A stretch of DNA of 64,000 nucleotides, taken from Nocardia sp. BMG111209 (GTDB lineage Bacteria; Actinomycetota; Actinomycetes; Mycobacteriales; Mycobacteriaceae). The notes under the pieces are model-generated. The model worked only from the letters and a program-made list of their open reading frames with translations, did no database searches and had not been told where the DNA came from. Numbering within the stretch: position 1 is the stretch's first letter; every line of letters begins with the position of its first letter. The stretch is taken from positions 2,170,001 to 2,234,000 of the forward strand of contig NZ_KB907307.1 in assembly GCF_000381925.1 (NCBI RefSeq). Reading direction: 5' to 3'. The translations under genes were made by a program, and so were the position numbers. Below, in pieces: positions 55,971 to 64,000 of this stretch.

Positions 55971-56429
55971 GTGACCGACGCGGACGACATCGCGGAGTTC
56001 CGATCGCTGGTACCACTGCTGTCGGCGTATCTGCGGCGGGCACACGGCGATATGTCGCCGGAGCTGCAACAGCTGTTCGAATCGGCCGGTCTCGGCCCGC
56101 GGCACGGCGCGGTGCTGTCGTTCGTGCTGTCTTCCGGGCCGGTCAGCGTCGGCGATGTGGCCCGGCAGCTGAGCCTCGGCCTCACCAATGTCAGCCAGCT
56201 CGCCGGTGACCTGACCCGGGCGGGCTGGTTACGCCGCGAATCCGACCCGTCCGATCACCGCCGCACACTGCTGACGGTGCCGCCGGAGCACCGGCAGACG
56301 GTCACGGAATTCCTCGACCGCCGCTCGGCCCCCCTGGCCCGCGCGATCCGGCGCCTGACCCCGGACGAACTCGCGGGCTTCCGCGCGGGCCTCACCGCCT
56401 GGGTCGAGGAGATCACCGCACTGGATTGA
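55971..56429 (+). CDS. MarR-family regulator
   Basis: A 152-residue MarR protein. The winged helix is SVGDVARQLSLGLTNVSQLAGDLTRAGWLRRESDPSDHRRTLLTVPP (about 58-105), with the wing motif DPSDHRR. It has no cysteines suited to redox or metal sensing. It is divergent from the membrane-protein/multicopper oxidase pair and separated by palindromes, so it probably represses them. The start is GTG 55971 with AGGAGG about 8 bp upstream. Confidence 0.87.
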   Translation: MTDADDIAEFRSLVPLLSAYLRRAHGDMSPELQQLFESAGLGPRHGAVLSFVLSSGPVSVGDVARQLSLGLTNVSQLAGDLTRAGWLRRESDPSDHRRTLLTVPPEHRQTVTEFLDRRSAPLARAIRRLTPDELAGFRAGLTAWVEEITALD

Positions 56430-56537
56430 GTTCGGCTGCCGCCCAGCCACATTCGAGCAGGTGGCAACCGACGGCAAACCACATGCAGGTGGACCGCCGC
56501 CAACGGCAAGCCACGTTCGGATCGACGGCATCGACGG

Positions 56538-56700
56538 CGAACCGAGCCCACCGCCGAATCCCGGCATCGGCGAGCCGGATCCAACCCACCACGAATCCCG
56601 GTATCGGCGAGCCGGATCCAACCCACCACGAATCGCGGCATCGGCAATCCGGACCTGACCCGCCACGGGATCACGGCATCGGCAATCCGGACGGTCCCGG
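56538..56700. repeat. Non-coding 37-bp tandem repeat, about 4 copies
   Basis: Units starting at about 56556, 56593, 56630 and 56667 repeat every 37 bp, with a partial copy before the first. The core is CGGCATCGGCGAGCCGGATCC followed by AACCCACCAC-like sequence. A 37-bp period cannot keep frame, so the array is not coding. It fills most of the 295-bp gap between the MarR gene and the end of the TetR gene; nothing else was seen there. Confidence 0.85.
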
Positions 56701-56724
56701 CGACGACGACCGACCGCTGCGGCG

Positions 56725-57333
56725 CTATTCCGGCTGCACCACGAACCCGGCGGCGGCGATCCCCACCAGTCGCTCGATCAACTCCGGCTGATCCGGGACG
56801 TATTCACCCGCGACGGCGACCCCGGCCGCCAGCGCCAACAGGTCCCCGACGCCGACCCCGTCGCGCAGCGCGCCCGCCTCCCGGGCCCGGGTGACGAGCG
56901 CGTCGATCCCGGCGGTCATCTCCGTGCAGGCCACGTGCAGGGCCGAGCCCTCGTCGTGGACGGCGGCGAGTACCGAGGTGGGCAGCCCGCGGTAGATCAG
57001 CGATCCGGTGGCCAACTGGGTGAGCCAGGCGATCAGGGCCTCGCCCGGCGACGGGTCGTCGAGCAGGTGCCGGGCGGTCTCGCTCAGATCGTGCAGCGCG
57101 TCGCCGAACAGCGCTTCCAGTAGGGATTGCCGATCCGGGAAGTGCCGGTACAGCGTGCCGATGCCGACCCCCGCCCGGCGGGCGACGTCGCGCAGCGAGG
57201 CGTCGACACCGTGTTCGGCGAACACCTCGCGGGCGGAGTCCAGCAGGCGCGCGCGGTTGTCCAGGGCGTCGGACCGGCGGGCCCGGCGCGGTTCGGTAGA
57301 CGCGGCGATGACGGCACACCTTTCCCGTTGCAT
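56725..57333 (-). CDS. TetR-family repressor
   Basis: A 202-residue TetR protein with its helix-turn-helix at about residues 20-65 (SAREVFAEHGVDASLRDVARRAGVGIGTLYRHFPDRQSLLEALF). The C-terminal domain is Ala/Leu-rich. The ATG at 57331-57333 is 3 bp from the first of two palindromes, so binding would directly block its own transcript. It is divergent from the crotonase gene, its probable target. Confidence 0.87.
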   Translation of the reverse strand: MQRERCAVIAASTEPRRARRSDALDNRARLLDSAREVFAEHGVDASLRDVARRAGVGIGTLYRHFPDRQSLLEALFGDALHDLSETARHLLDDPSPGEALIAWLTQLATGSLIYRGLPTSVLAAVHDEGSALHVACTEMTAGIDALVTRAREAGALRDGVGVGDLLALAAGVAVAGEYVPDQPELIERLVGIAAAGFVVQPE

Positions 57334-57335
57334 TC

Positions 57336-57373
57336 CGGAGCGGTGCTCCGTTATAGTTCGGAGCACCGCTCCG
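57336..57373. promoter_or_regulatory. Twin TetR operators CGGAGC-N3-GCTCCG
   Basis: Two perfect 15-bp palindromes lie at 57336-57350 and 57359-57373, 23 bp centre to centre, separated by TTATAGTT. Each arm is CGGAGC/GCTCCG. Because the middle bases are GGT in one and ACC in the other, the whole 38-bp stretch is itself an inverted repeat with 15-bp arms. Confidence 0.85.
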
Positions 57374-57398
57374 AATAGTAATCGATCGAGAGGAAATC

Positions 57399-58238
57399 AT
57401 GCCGAAAGACCTGGCCGACTGGCACGCGGCGGTCGGCGGCTTCGTCGCGCGACCGCGCTTCGAGGAGTACTCGCAGAAGTACGCCGAGCATTTCGTGATG
57501 ACCCGGGAGGACGGAATCCTGGAGTTGCGCATGCACACCGACGGCGGGCCGGCACAGTTCGGCTTCGCGGTGCACAACGCCTGGGGGCAGGCGTGGCAGG
57601 AGATCGGCAACGATCCCGACAACGAGGTGCTGATCCTGACCGGCACCGGCGACCAGTGGATCGCCACCGACAACCTGGCCCCCCAGGACCGGGACCTCGG
57701 CGAGATGATGCCGCCCGCGCTGCCACCGGACTTCGCCTACGAGCACACCTATTACGACGCGATCAAACTGCTGGAGAACATGGTCTTCGGCATCGACATC
57801 CCCACCATCGCGGCGCTGAACGGACCCAGCCCGGCGCACACCGAATTCGCCCTACTGTGCGATATCACCCTGGCCGCCGACCACGCGACGATTCTGGACC
57901 CGCACTTCCCCTCCGGGGTTGTCCCCGGCGACGGGTTGCAGCTCACCCTGCAGGAGGCGCTCGGCACCAAACGCGCCGCCTACTACCTGTACACCGCCGC
58001 TCCGATCGATGCGCCGACCGCACTGGAACTCGGCCTCGTGAACGAGGTTCTGCCACTGGCGGATCTGCTGCCCCGCGCCTGGGAGATCGCGCGGACGATC
58101 GCGCGCCAACCGCGGGCCGCCCGGCGGTTCACCCACGCCGTCGCCCAGCGCCCGTGGAAGCGCCGGCTCGTCCAGGATCTCGGATTCGGCCTGGCCCACG
58201 AGATGGCCGGTATCTCCGCCGACCGCCGCTTCGGATAG
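57399..58238 (+). CDS. Enoyl-CoA hydratase/isomerase family protein
   Basis: A 279-residue crotonase-fold protein. The oxyanion-hole regions are recognisable as TGTGDQWIATDN and ALNGPSPAHTEFALLCDITLAADHATILDPHF. In place of the usual A-G-G at the second site it has GPSPAH, and the hydratase Glu pair is not obvious, so it may be an atypical crotonase such as a hydrolase acting on C-C bonds. ATG 57399 has GAGAGG about 9 bp upstream. It is controlled probably by the divergent TetR. Confidence 0.82.
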   Translation: MPKDLADWHAAVGGFVARPRFEEYSQKYAEHFVMTREDGILELRMHTDGGPAQFGFAVHNAWGQAWQEIGNDPDNEVLILTGTGDQWIATDNLAPQDRDLGEMMPPALPPDFAYEHTYYDAIKLLENMVFGIDIPTIAALNGPSPAHTEFALLCDITLAADHATILDPHFPSGVVPGDGLQLTLQEALGTKRAAYYLYTAAPIDAPTALELGLVNEVLPLADLLPRAWEIARTIARQPRAARRFTHAVAQRPWKRRLVQDLGFGLAHEMAGISADRRFG

Positions 58239-58265
58239 CGCGGATCCGGGCCGAAATCACCCGGT

Positions 58266-59483
58266 TCACCCGGCGGCCAGGGTGAGTTCCGCCGCCAGGT
58301 TGCCGCGTTCACCGATGACCACGTGATCCAGTTCCAGCCAATCCGCCATGGATCGCAGGGCCGCGGCCAGCTCGGAGGCGACGCGGGGATCGTCGCGTCC
58401 GGGCTCGGCGAACGCGCCGGGGACCAGCAGGCGGCCGGTGGCGCGTTCGGCGCGCAGGTCGACCCGGGCGACGAGCTCACCGTCCAGTAGGAAGGGGAAG
58501 ACGTAATACCCGTGTACCCGTTTGGGTTCCGGGGTGTAGATCTCGATGCGGTAGTGGAAGTCGAAGATGCGCTCGGTGCGGGGACGGCAGAAGATCAGCG
58601 GGTCGAACGGGCACAGCAGTGCCGAACCGGTGACGGCCCGCGGCGTGCGCGCGCCGGCGCGCAGATAGGCGAGCCGGTCCCAGCCGGCGACCTGCACCGG
58701 TTCCAGCTCACCGGCGTCGACCAGATCCGCGATGGCCGGTGCGGTCTGTTCGCGGTGCAGGCGGTAGTAGTCGCGCAGATCCGGTTCGGTCGCGACGCCG
58801 AGCGCATCGGCGGCGCGGCGGACCAGTTCGCGCACGGCGTCGGGCTCGTCCACCTCGCGGGCCAGCACCTCCGGGGGCAGCACCCGTTCGGTGAGGTCGT
58901 AGTAGCGCTGGAAGCCGACCCGTTTGTCGACCGACAGCTCGCCGGTGGCGAACAGCAGTTCGCACACCACCTTGGTATCGCTGTAGTTCCAGCCCCAATG
59001 ATCCTTGGCGCGTGGACGATTCAGCTCGAGATGGTTCTCCACCTCGCCGGCCGTGCAGGCGCCGAACTCGCCGACGACCTCGAGCACATCCTTCGGCAGC
59101 CCGGGACTGTGCTCCAGCACGCGCTTCGCCCCGCCCCAGCGGCCGTGCCGGTAGCGGGCCATGCGCCAGCGCAGCAGCGGCCAATCCTCGACCGGGAGCA
59201 GCGCGGCCTCGTGCGCCCAGTATTCGACCAGGCGGCGCGGCCGGCGAGAGTCGTGGCTCCAGGCCAGTTCGTCGAGCAGGTCCCGGTCGTAGCCGCCGAT
59301 GCGGCTGAAGATCGGCGCGTAGTGTGCCCGCACCACCGCGGCCACACTGTCCAGCTGTAACAGCTGGGTCCGTGCCAGAACTCGTTGCAGGACACGGCGA
59401 TTCACCGTGGCGGGTGGGGCGGCGGCGAATCCCTGGGCCGCGAGTGCGGTCCGGCGGGCGCCGGCGGCGGTCATCGTACGCAC
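58266..59483 (-). CDS. YcaQ/AlkZ-like winged-helix DNA glycosylase
   Basis: A 405-residue protein of the HTH_42 family, which includes AlkZ and YcaQ glycosylases that unhook interstrand crosslinks or remove bulky alkyl lesions. The catalytic motif is Gln43-Leu-Asp45 (LLQLDSVAAVVRAHY), the Q-phi-D type I associate with YcaQ, not the Q-phi-Q of AlkZ. Winged-helix tandems follow (LARTQLLQLD to EVENHLELNRPRAKDHWGW), and LLCPFDPLIFCRPRTERIFDFHYRIEIYTP is a hallmark. GTG 59483 has an AAGG site 7 bp upstream. Confidence 0.87.
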   Translation of the reverse strand: MRTMTAAGARRTALAAQGFAAAPPATVNRRVLQRVLARTQLLQLDSVAAVVRAHYAPIFSRIGGYDRDLLDELAWSHDSRRPRRLVEYWAHEAALLPVEDWPLLRWRMARYRHGRWGGAKRVLEHSPGLPKDVLEVVGEFGACTAGEVENHLELNRPRAKDHWGWNYSDTKVVCELLFATGELSVDKRVGFQRYYDLTERVLPPEVLAREVDEPDAVRELVRRAADALGVATEPDLRDYYRLHREQTAPAIADLVDAGELEPVQVAGWDRLAYLRAGARTPRAVTGSALLCPFDPLIFCRPRTERIFDFHYRIEIYTPEPKRVHGYYVFPFLLDGELVARVDLRAERATGRLLVPGAFAEPGRDDPRVASELAAALRSMADWLELDHVVIGERGNLAAELTLAAG

Positions 59484-59535
59484 TTCAGCACCTTCTCACG
59501 AGGCACCGACAGATTCCGCCGCCGGAGCCGGCGGC

Positions 59536-61203
59536 CTAGCGCGGGGTCCGCGCCGCCGCCCGTCCGGCGGCCCGGCCGGAGAAGATGCAGCCACCGAGGA
59601 AGGTGCCCTCCAGCGCGTTGTATCCGTGCACGCCGCCGCCACCGAAACCGGCGACCTCACCGGCCGCGTACAGGCCGGGGAACGGCTCGCCGTCGGCGCG
59701 GATCACCCGGGAGTCCAGGTCGGTCTGCAAGCCGCCCAGCGTCTTCCGGGTCAGGACGTTGAGCCGCACGCCGATCAGCGGGCCGTGCGCCGGATCGAGG
59801 ACTCGGTGCGGCGGCACCACCCGCAGCTTCTCCCCCAGCGAGCGCCTGGCGTTCGTGATCGCCATCAACTGGGCGTCCTTGGAGAACTTGTTGGTCACCT
59901 CGCGATCGCGGGCGACGATCTGGCGTTCGATCGCCGCGACCTCGAGCTGCGGGCCGCGCGAGATCTTGTTCATCCCCGCGATCAGTTCCGGCAGCGAATC
60001 GGCGACCACGAAATCGACGCCGTGCTGTTTGAACGCCTCCACCGGACCCGGCGCGCCCTTGGCCACCCGGCTGCGCAGGGTGAACTTGAGATCCTTACCC
60101 GTGATGTCGGGATTCTGCTCGGAGCCCGACAGCGCGAACTCCTTGGCGATGATCGACTGGTTCAGGATGAACCACGAGTAGTCGTAGCCGGTCGAGAGAA
60201 TCTCCCGCATGGTCCGATTGGTGTCGAAGCCCGGGAAACACGGTGCGCCCAAACGCTTTCCGTTGGCATCGAACCACAGCGAGGACGGGCCCGGGATGAT
60301 CCGGATGGCGTGGTCGGGCCAGATCGGATCCCAGTTGTGGATGCCCTCGGTGTAGTGCCACATCCGATCCCGGTTCACGATCCGCCCGCCGGCCTCCTCG
60401 GTGATGCCGAGCATCCGCCCGTCGACATGGGCGGGTACTCCCGAGATCATCGTCTGCGGGCAGGGTCCCAGCCGGTCGGTGGGCCAGTTCTTGCGGATCA
60501 GGTCGTGGTTGTGCCCGATGCCGCCGGAGGACACGATGGTCGCCGGGGCCCGGAATTCGAACTCCCCCACCACCGTTCGCGACGAGGCGTGGCCACGTTC
60601 CAGATCGGTGGCCGCCAGTACGCCGCCGCGCACGCCGACGACCGCGCCGTCCTCGACGATCAGTTCGTCCACCCGGTGCCGGAACGCGAATTCGACCAGC
60701 CCGCGCCGCTCGGCCTCGAGGACCGGTTCCAGGAACACCCGCACCACCTCGGGCCCGGTCCCCCAGGTCAGGTGGAAGCGCGGTACCGAGTTGCCGTGCC
60801 CGTCGGCCGCGCCGCCACCGCGTTCGGCCCACCCCACCAGCGGCGTCACCCGCAGGCCGAGGTCGTGCAGGTACTGCCGCTTCTCGCCGGCGGCGAACTC
60901 GACATAGGCCCGCGCCCACTGCCGGGCCCACTGATCCTCGTCGTCGCGGTCGAATCCGGCCGAACCCTGCCAGTCCTGCCACGCCAGCTCGAAGGAATCC
61001 TTCACCCCGACCCGCCGCTGCTCCGGACTGTCCACGAAGAACAGCCCGCCCAGCGACCAGAAGGCCTGACCACCGAGGTTGTTACGATTCTCCTGGTCGA
61101 GCACGAGCACCTTCCGCCCGGCCCGGGTCAGCTCGTAGGTCGCGACCAGACCGGCCAGCCCGGCTCCGACGACGACGACATCCGGCTGCAACGACGGAGC
61201 CAC
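59536..61203 (-). CDS. KstD-like FAD-binding dehydrogenase
   Basis: A 555-residue flavoprotein of the fumarate reductase/3-ketosteroid dehydrogenase superfamily. The FAD motif is DVVVVGAGLAGLVATYELTRAG near residue 8, followed by LVLDQE and GGQAFWSLGG. The C-terminal FAD region is PGLYAAGEVAGFGGGGVHGYNALEGTFLGGCIFSGR. It resembles the mycobacterial FAD-binding dehydrogenase Rv0785 as I remember it, not a true KstD. Starting at GTG 61201-61203, preceded by GGAGGAGG. The promoter lies at the end of the upstream MBL gene. Confidence 0.87.
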   Translation of the reverse strand: MAPSLQPDVVVVGAGLAGLVATYELTRAGRKVLVLDQENRNNLGGQAFWSLGGLFFVDSPEQRRVGVKDSFELAWQDWQGSAGFDRDDEDQWARQWARAYVEFAAGEKRQYLHDLGLRVTPLVGWAERGGGAADGHGNSVPRFHLTWGTGPEVVRVFLEPVLEAERRGLVEFAFRHRVDELIVEDGAVVGVRGGVLAATDLERGHASSRTVVGEFEFRAPATIVSSGGIGHNHDLIRKNWPTDRLGPCPQTMISGVPAHVDGRMLGITEEAGGRIVNRDRMWHYTEGIHNWDPIWPDHAIRIIPGPSSLWFDANGKRLGAPCFPGFDTNRTMREILSTGYDYSWFILNQSIIAKEFALSGSEQNPDITGKDLKFTLRSRVAKGAPGPVEAFKQHGVDFVVADSLPELIAGMNKISRGPQLEVAAIERQIVARDREVTNKFSKDAQLMAITNARRSLGEKLRVVPPHRVLDPAHGPLIGVRLNVLTRKTLGGLQTDLDSRVIRADGEPFPGLYAAGEVAGFGGGGVHGYNALEGTFLGGCIFSGRAAGRAAARTPR

Positions 61204-61230
61204 GGATCCTCCTCCACACTGGGACAAACG

Positions 61231-61258
61231 GATACATTCATGTATCGGATGCTGTCAA
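61231..61258 (-). promoter_or_regulatory. Promoter and palindromic operator of the flavoprotein gene
   Basis: On the minus strand TTGACA (61258-61253) is a consensus -35 box; it includes the TGA stop of the upstream MBL gene. Within the following spacer and -10 region lies the perfect palindrome GATACAT-TC-ATGTATC (61231-61246). A bound repressor would cover the promoter. No regulator gene is adjacent. Confidence 0.65.
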
Positions 61259-61977
61259 CGTAGCAGACCCGCGCGGCGCTCGTAGTCCGCGGCGAGGTCC
61301 CGCAACGCCGCGGCACAGTCGCCGGTATAGCTCGGTCCGTGCATGATCGCCAGCGTGGCCGGTGCGAGATCCGCCAGCGCGTGCAGCGCGGCCGGGACGG
61401 CGGGCCCGATCGAGGTGGCGTGGAAGACGTCCTCGGCGAAGCTCGCGGGCCCGACCACGTCCGATTCGGTGAGCGCCGGGCCGGGGCCGACCTGGGTCAT
61501 GAAATCACCGCAGAGCAGGACGCCGCTCGTCTCGTCGTAGAGCACCCGCGCCTCCCAGTTGTGCGGGGCGTGCGGGGTGTCGATGTGCCGGATCCGGTGC
61601 CCGCCGAGGTCGATGATCTCCCCGTCGGCGAGGTGCCGCGGCGGCCGGTCGGCCAGGTCGTCCAGTGACACCAGACAGCCCTGTTCACCGTGGGCCACCT
61701 GGGCCCGCGGCGCGGCTGCGAGGAACATGTTCATGGCACCGGCCTCGTCCGCCTCGACGTGCCCGAAGGTGATCCAGCGCAGGCTTTCCACCGGCAGTAC
61801 GCGGGCGATCTGCTCGGTGACCGCGGGGAACAGCCACCGCATACCGCAGTGGAACAGCAGCGGCTCCGCGCCGGTGATCAGGAACTGGTTATAGGTGAAG
61901 CCTGTGGGTCCCACCGCGGGGACGAACGTGGAGATGCGGTAGATACCGTCGGCGATCTCGTCCGTGCGGGTGTCCAC
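61255..61977 (-). CDS. Metallo-beta-lactamase-fold hydrolase
   Basis: A 240-residue MBL-fold protein. The metal motif is HVEADEAGAMN, i.e. HxExD as in flavodiiron/ODP-type MBL proteins and not the usual HxHxDH. Further ligands are His in AQVAHGEQG and HAPHNWEARVLY, and Asp in LLCGDFMTQVG; IMHGPSYTGD is near the end. The HxExD form often binds a di-iron site. No partner flavodoxin domain is attached. GTG 61975-61977 start. Same strand as the flavoprotein gene but that has its own promoter. Confidence 0.83.
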   Translation of the reverse strand: MDTRTDEIADGIYRISTFVPAVGPTGFTYNQFLITGAEPLLFHCGMRWLFPAVTEQIARVLPVESLRWITFGHVEADEAGAMNMFLAAAPRAQVAHGEQGCLVSLDDLADRPPRHLADGEIIDLGGHRIRHIDTPHAPHNWEARVLYDETSGVLLCGDFMTQVGPGPALTESDVVGPASFAEDVFHATSIGPAVPAALHALADLAPATLAIMHGPSYTGDCAAALRDLAADYERRAGLLR

Positions 61978-62081
61978 AGGGCCTCCCTCTGGCGCCCGGC
62001 GACCACGGACCTCCGGTGCAGGCGAAGCACATGGTCACCGCCGGATGTTGTCCCTGTCACACGGTACTCGGCCCCGGCGGC

Positions 62082-62762
62082 TCAGCCCAGGCCGTGCGCG
62101 CGCAGCGCCGATGCCAGCGCGTCCCGTCGCTCGCCGGTCGGCACCGCCGGGACCAGTGCGAATCGGCAGCCGAATGTCGTTGCCACACCGTCGTTCTCGG
62201 GGCTGTCGCCTACCATGAGCACCGACTCCGGGGCCACCGCCAGCCGCTCGAAGGTCCAGTCGAAGATGGCGCGGTCCGGCTTCATCGAGCCGATCTCGAA
62301 CGACAGCGCGAAGGCGGCCACGTACCGATCCCAGCCGTGCTCGACGAACGCCGGCCGCAGGTCGAAGGGGATGTTGCTCACCACGGCCGCCGGAATACGC
62401 TGGGAATCCAGCAGTTTCAGCACCGCGCCGGTATCCGGATAGGGCGTCCAGGCCAGCGGGTCGACCAGTCGCGAGTACAACCGGCTCGCCTGCGGTCCGG
62501 CCACTCCCGACTGCCGCAGCACCTCGCGATACGCCTGCTCGTGCAGCGCCGGGTCCAGATCGCGATGGTCCCAGGCGTACTGCTCGCGGGCGTCGAATTC
62601 GAGGGTCTGGGTGGGGTGGGTGAGGTGGTGCAGGAGTTCCGCCGACCGATGCGCGTCGAACGGCTCACCGGCATCGGACACCAGGTCCGTGGTCCAGGTC
62701 TCGTCCGGCTCCAGCCGGAACAGGGTTCCCGAGAAATCGAACAGGACGGCCTCGATGGTCAC
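62082..62762 (-). CDS. HAD-superfamily hydrolase
   Basis: A 226-residue haloacid dehalogenase-like phosphatase. Motif I is VLFDFSGTLF, in which the second Asp of DxD is replaced by Ser (D9-F-S11), a change also seen in some HAD dehalogenase-like members. Motif II is AAVVSNIP, motif III is MKPDRAIF and motif IV is MVGDSPENDG. A helical cap domain lies between. The substrate is unknown. GTG 62760-62762 start. Confidence 0.87.
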   Translation of the reverse strand: MTIEAVLFDFSGTLFRLEPDETWTTDLVSDAGEPFDAHRSAELLHHLTHPTQTLEFDAREQYAWDHRDLDPALHEQAYREVLRQSGVAGPQASRLYSRLVDPLAWTPYPDTGAVLKLLDSQRIPAAVVSNIPFDLRPAFVEHGWDRYVAAFALSFEIGSMKPDRAIFDWTFERLAVAPESVLMVGDSPENDGVATTFGCRFALVPAVPTGERRDALASALRAHGLG

Positions 62763-62843
62763 CCGGCCAGCCTACCCCGGCGCATTCGGCCGACCACGTC
62801 ACACCCGCTACCACCCATCAGCTTGTCTGAGGAGTTTGCTACC

Positions 62844-63662
62844 GTGTCGGATATGGTCGACTCTCCCATCCTCCAGGTCACCGGCGTCGATTTCGTGCGC
62901 GGCGGTAATCCGATCCTCAGCGATGTCGCGCTGACGGTCCGGCCGGGTGAGCACTGGGCGCTGCTCGGGCCGAACGGCGCGGGGAAGACCACGCTGCTGA
63001 AGATGGTCGGCGCCTACGAACATCCGACCCGCGGCGCGGTCGAGGTGCTCGGTCACCGGCTGGGCCGGGTCGATATGCGCGAATTGCGCACGGCCATCGG
63101 ACATGTCGACCCGCGCCACAATCCGCCGTATCCGCTGACGGCACACGAGGTGGTGCTCACCGGCCTCACCAACACCCCCGACCTGAAGCAGCGCTGGAGC
63201 CCGACCGCCGCCGATATCGCCGAGGCGGATCGGCTGATCGATCTGCTCGGCCTCACCCGCCGCCGCGACGCCCGCTGGCCGACCATGTCCCAGGGCGAGC
63301 GCGGCCGGGCCCTCATCGCCCGCGCGCTGATGCCGAAGCCGCGCCTGCTGCTGCTCGACGAGCCGGCCACCGGCCTGGACGTCGGCGGCCGCGAACAACT
63401 GATCGAGCGGATCGACCGGCTCCAGGCCGCCCACCCGGAACTGGCCTCGGTTCTGGTCACCCATCACCTGGAGGAACTGCCGCCCGGCACCACCCACGCC
63501 ATGCTGCTGCGCCAGGGGCGCACGGTCGCGCGCGGCCCGGTCGACGAGGTCCTGACCAGCGCCAACATCAGCGACTGCTTCGATCACCCGATCCGCCTGA
63601 CCCGCACCGACGGCCGCTGGCAGGTCCGCAGCCGCGGCGACAGCGTCGACGCCCGCCGCTGA
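62844..63662 (+). CDS. ABC ATP-binding protein, stand-alone
   Basis: A 272-residue ABC ATPase. Walker A is GPNGAGKTTLLKMV (about residues 38-51), Walker B is LLLLDEPATGLD, and the switch is VTHHLEEL. The signature is the unusual MSQGERGRALIARAL instead of LSGGQ, as in ModF/PhrA-like or molybdate-type stand-alone ATPases. No permease gene is adjacent. GTG 62844 is chosen because GAGGAG stands 9-10 bp upstream; ATG 62853 would be too far from it. Confidence 0.88.
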   Translation: MSDMVDSPILQVTGVDFVRGGNPILSDVALTVRPGEHWALLGPNGAGKTTLLKMVGAYEHPTRGAVEVLGHRLGRVDMRELRTAIGHVDPRHNPPYPLTAHEVVLTGLTNTPDLKQRWSPTAADIAEADRLIDLLGLTRRRDARWPTMSQGERGRALIARALMPKPRLLLLDEPATGLDVGGREQLIERIDRLQAAHPELASVLVTHHLEELPPGTTHAMLLRQGRTVARGPVDEVLTSANISDCFDHPIRLTRTDGRWQVRSRGDSVDARR

Positions 63663-63758
63663 ACGACCGGCGCTCGCCCGGATCCAGTCCGGCGCCGACC
63701 GGGCCTCGGTGGGGTGCGGAGCGCACGCCTGCTCCGCGAGGTCCAGCAATATTCCTTT

Positions 63759-63785
63759 ACACGTATATACGTCGACACGTATATT
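63759..63785. promoter_or_regulatory. Putative ArsR operator
   Basis: ACACGTATAT occurs twice as a perfect direct repeat (63759-63768 and 63775-63784), 16 bp apart. The first copy is part of the perfect palindrome ACGTATATACGT (63761-63772). This AT-rich patch is just upstream of the ArsR start and probably overlaps its promoter. Confidence 0.6.
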
Positions 63786-63791
63786 GAGCGC

Positions 63792-64000
63792 GTGTCCGCC
63801 GATCCGTTCACCGTCGTCGCCGAACCGCAGCGGCGGCGGATCCTCGAACAGCTGCGCGACGGGCACGCCACCGTCGGCGAACTCGTCGAGCGGCTCGCGC
63901 TGCCGCAGCCGACGGTGTCGAAACACCTGAAGGTGCTGCGCGATTCCGGCTTCGTCACCTGCGAGGTCGCCGCGCAGAAGCGCATCTACCGCCTCGCCCC
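63792..64000 (+). CDS. ArsR-family regulator (5' part only)
   Basis: The first 69 codons of an ArsR-type winged-helix regulator cut by the window end. GTG 63792 starts VSADPFTVVAEPQRRRILEQL. The recognition helix is in TVGELVERLALPQPTVSKHLKVLRDSGFV, and the wing begins CEVAAQKRIYRLAP. No metal-binding CxC is seen in the helix, so this resembles the SdpR/SRPBCC-associated group, which often precedes an activator of Hsp90 ATPase-like gene. What it controls lies beyond the edge. Confidence 0.85.
   Translation, partial: MSADPFTVVAEPQRRRILEQLRDGHATVGELVERLALPQPTVSKHLKVLRDSGFVTCEVAAQKRIYRLA

Noticed and set aside
56538..56700. The 37-bp array considered as a CRISPR or as part of a coding gene
   Set aside because: The units are contiguous with no spacers, no cas genes are near, and the 37-bp period breaks any reading frame.

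Overview
The window is high-GC actinobacterial DNA, most likely from a Nocardia-like member of the Mycobacteriales. The basis is gene content and order. From right to left it carries uvrC-rapZ-yvcK-whiA, gap-pgk-tpiA, secG, pgl-opcA-zwf-tal-tkt, ctaB, qor, ctaA, an ABC exporter with mptB, and the sufR-B-D-C-S-U-T operon. From memory this is the order of Mycobacterium tuberculosis Rv1420 to Rv1466, read in the opposite direction. MptB (lipoglycan mannosylation), OpcA and a SufR-led SUF operon fit the same group. No rRNA, tRNA, CRISPR array, insertion sequence or prophage was seen.

Layout. 1-6153: SUF iron-sulfur operon (minus strand) with a putative SufR operator on its first start codon. 6253-9652: mptB and a two-gene ABC exporter, translationally coupled. 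9657-13094: MHS-type transporter, uracil/mismatch DNA glycosylase and heme A synthase CtaA. 13305-15219: ECF biotin transporter bioM-bioN-bioY. 15464-20205: FmdB-type zinc ribbon protein, methyltransferase, small hypothetical, Qor, and a TetR/FAD-monooxygenase pair around a double operator. 20431-23212: a repeat-rich membrane protein and a secreted protein. 23499-31224: ctaB and the pentose phosphate operon tkt-tal-zwf-opcA-pgl. 31396-33832: epoxide hydrolase, short-chain dehydrogenase and an S1-domain mini-protein. 33901-40621: secG, then an accessory block (META lipoprotein, giant fused E1 alpha/beta, two amidohydrolases, TetR). 40787-49508: tpiA-pgk-gap, whiA-yvcK-rapZ and uvrC. 49519-64000: accessory region of regulator/enzyme pairs (LysR with a BASS transporter, MarR with a multicopper oxidase operon, TetR with a crotonase), plus a CocE-type lipoprotein, YcaQ-like glycosylase, KstD-like flavoprotein, MBL hydrolase, HAD hydrolase, an ABC ATPase and a partial ArsR gene.

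The housekeeping parts are ordinary. The most unusual signal is a set of in-frame, minisatellite-like tandem repeats in interdomain linkers or N-terminal extensions of four unrelated proteins: 23 heptads in a membrane protein, 15 x 11 residues between E1 alpha and E1 beta, 6 x 8 residues in UvrC, and about 6 x 7 residues in front of the multicopper oxidase Tat signal. Two non-coding minisatellites accompany them. Other points are a one-base frameshift in the multicopper oxidase gene, an amidohydrolase pair in which one partner lacks canonical metal ligands, and many palindromic operators at regulator genes.
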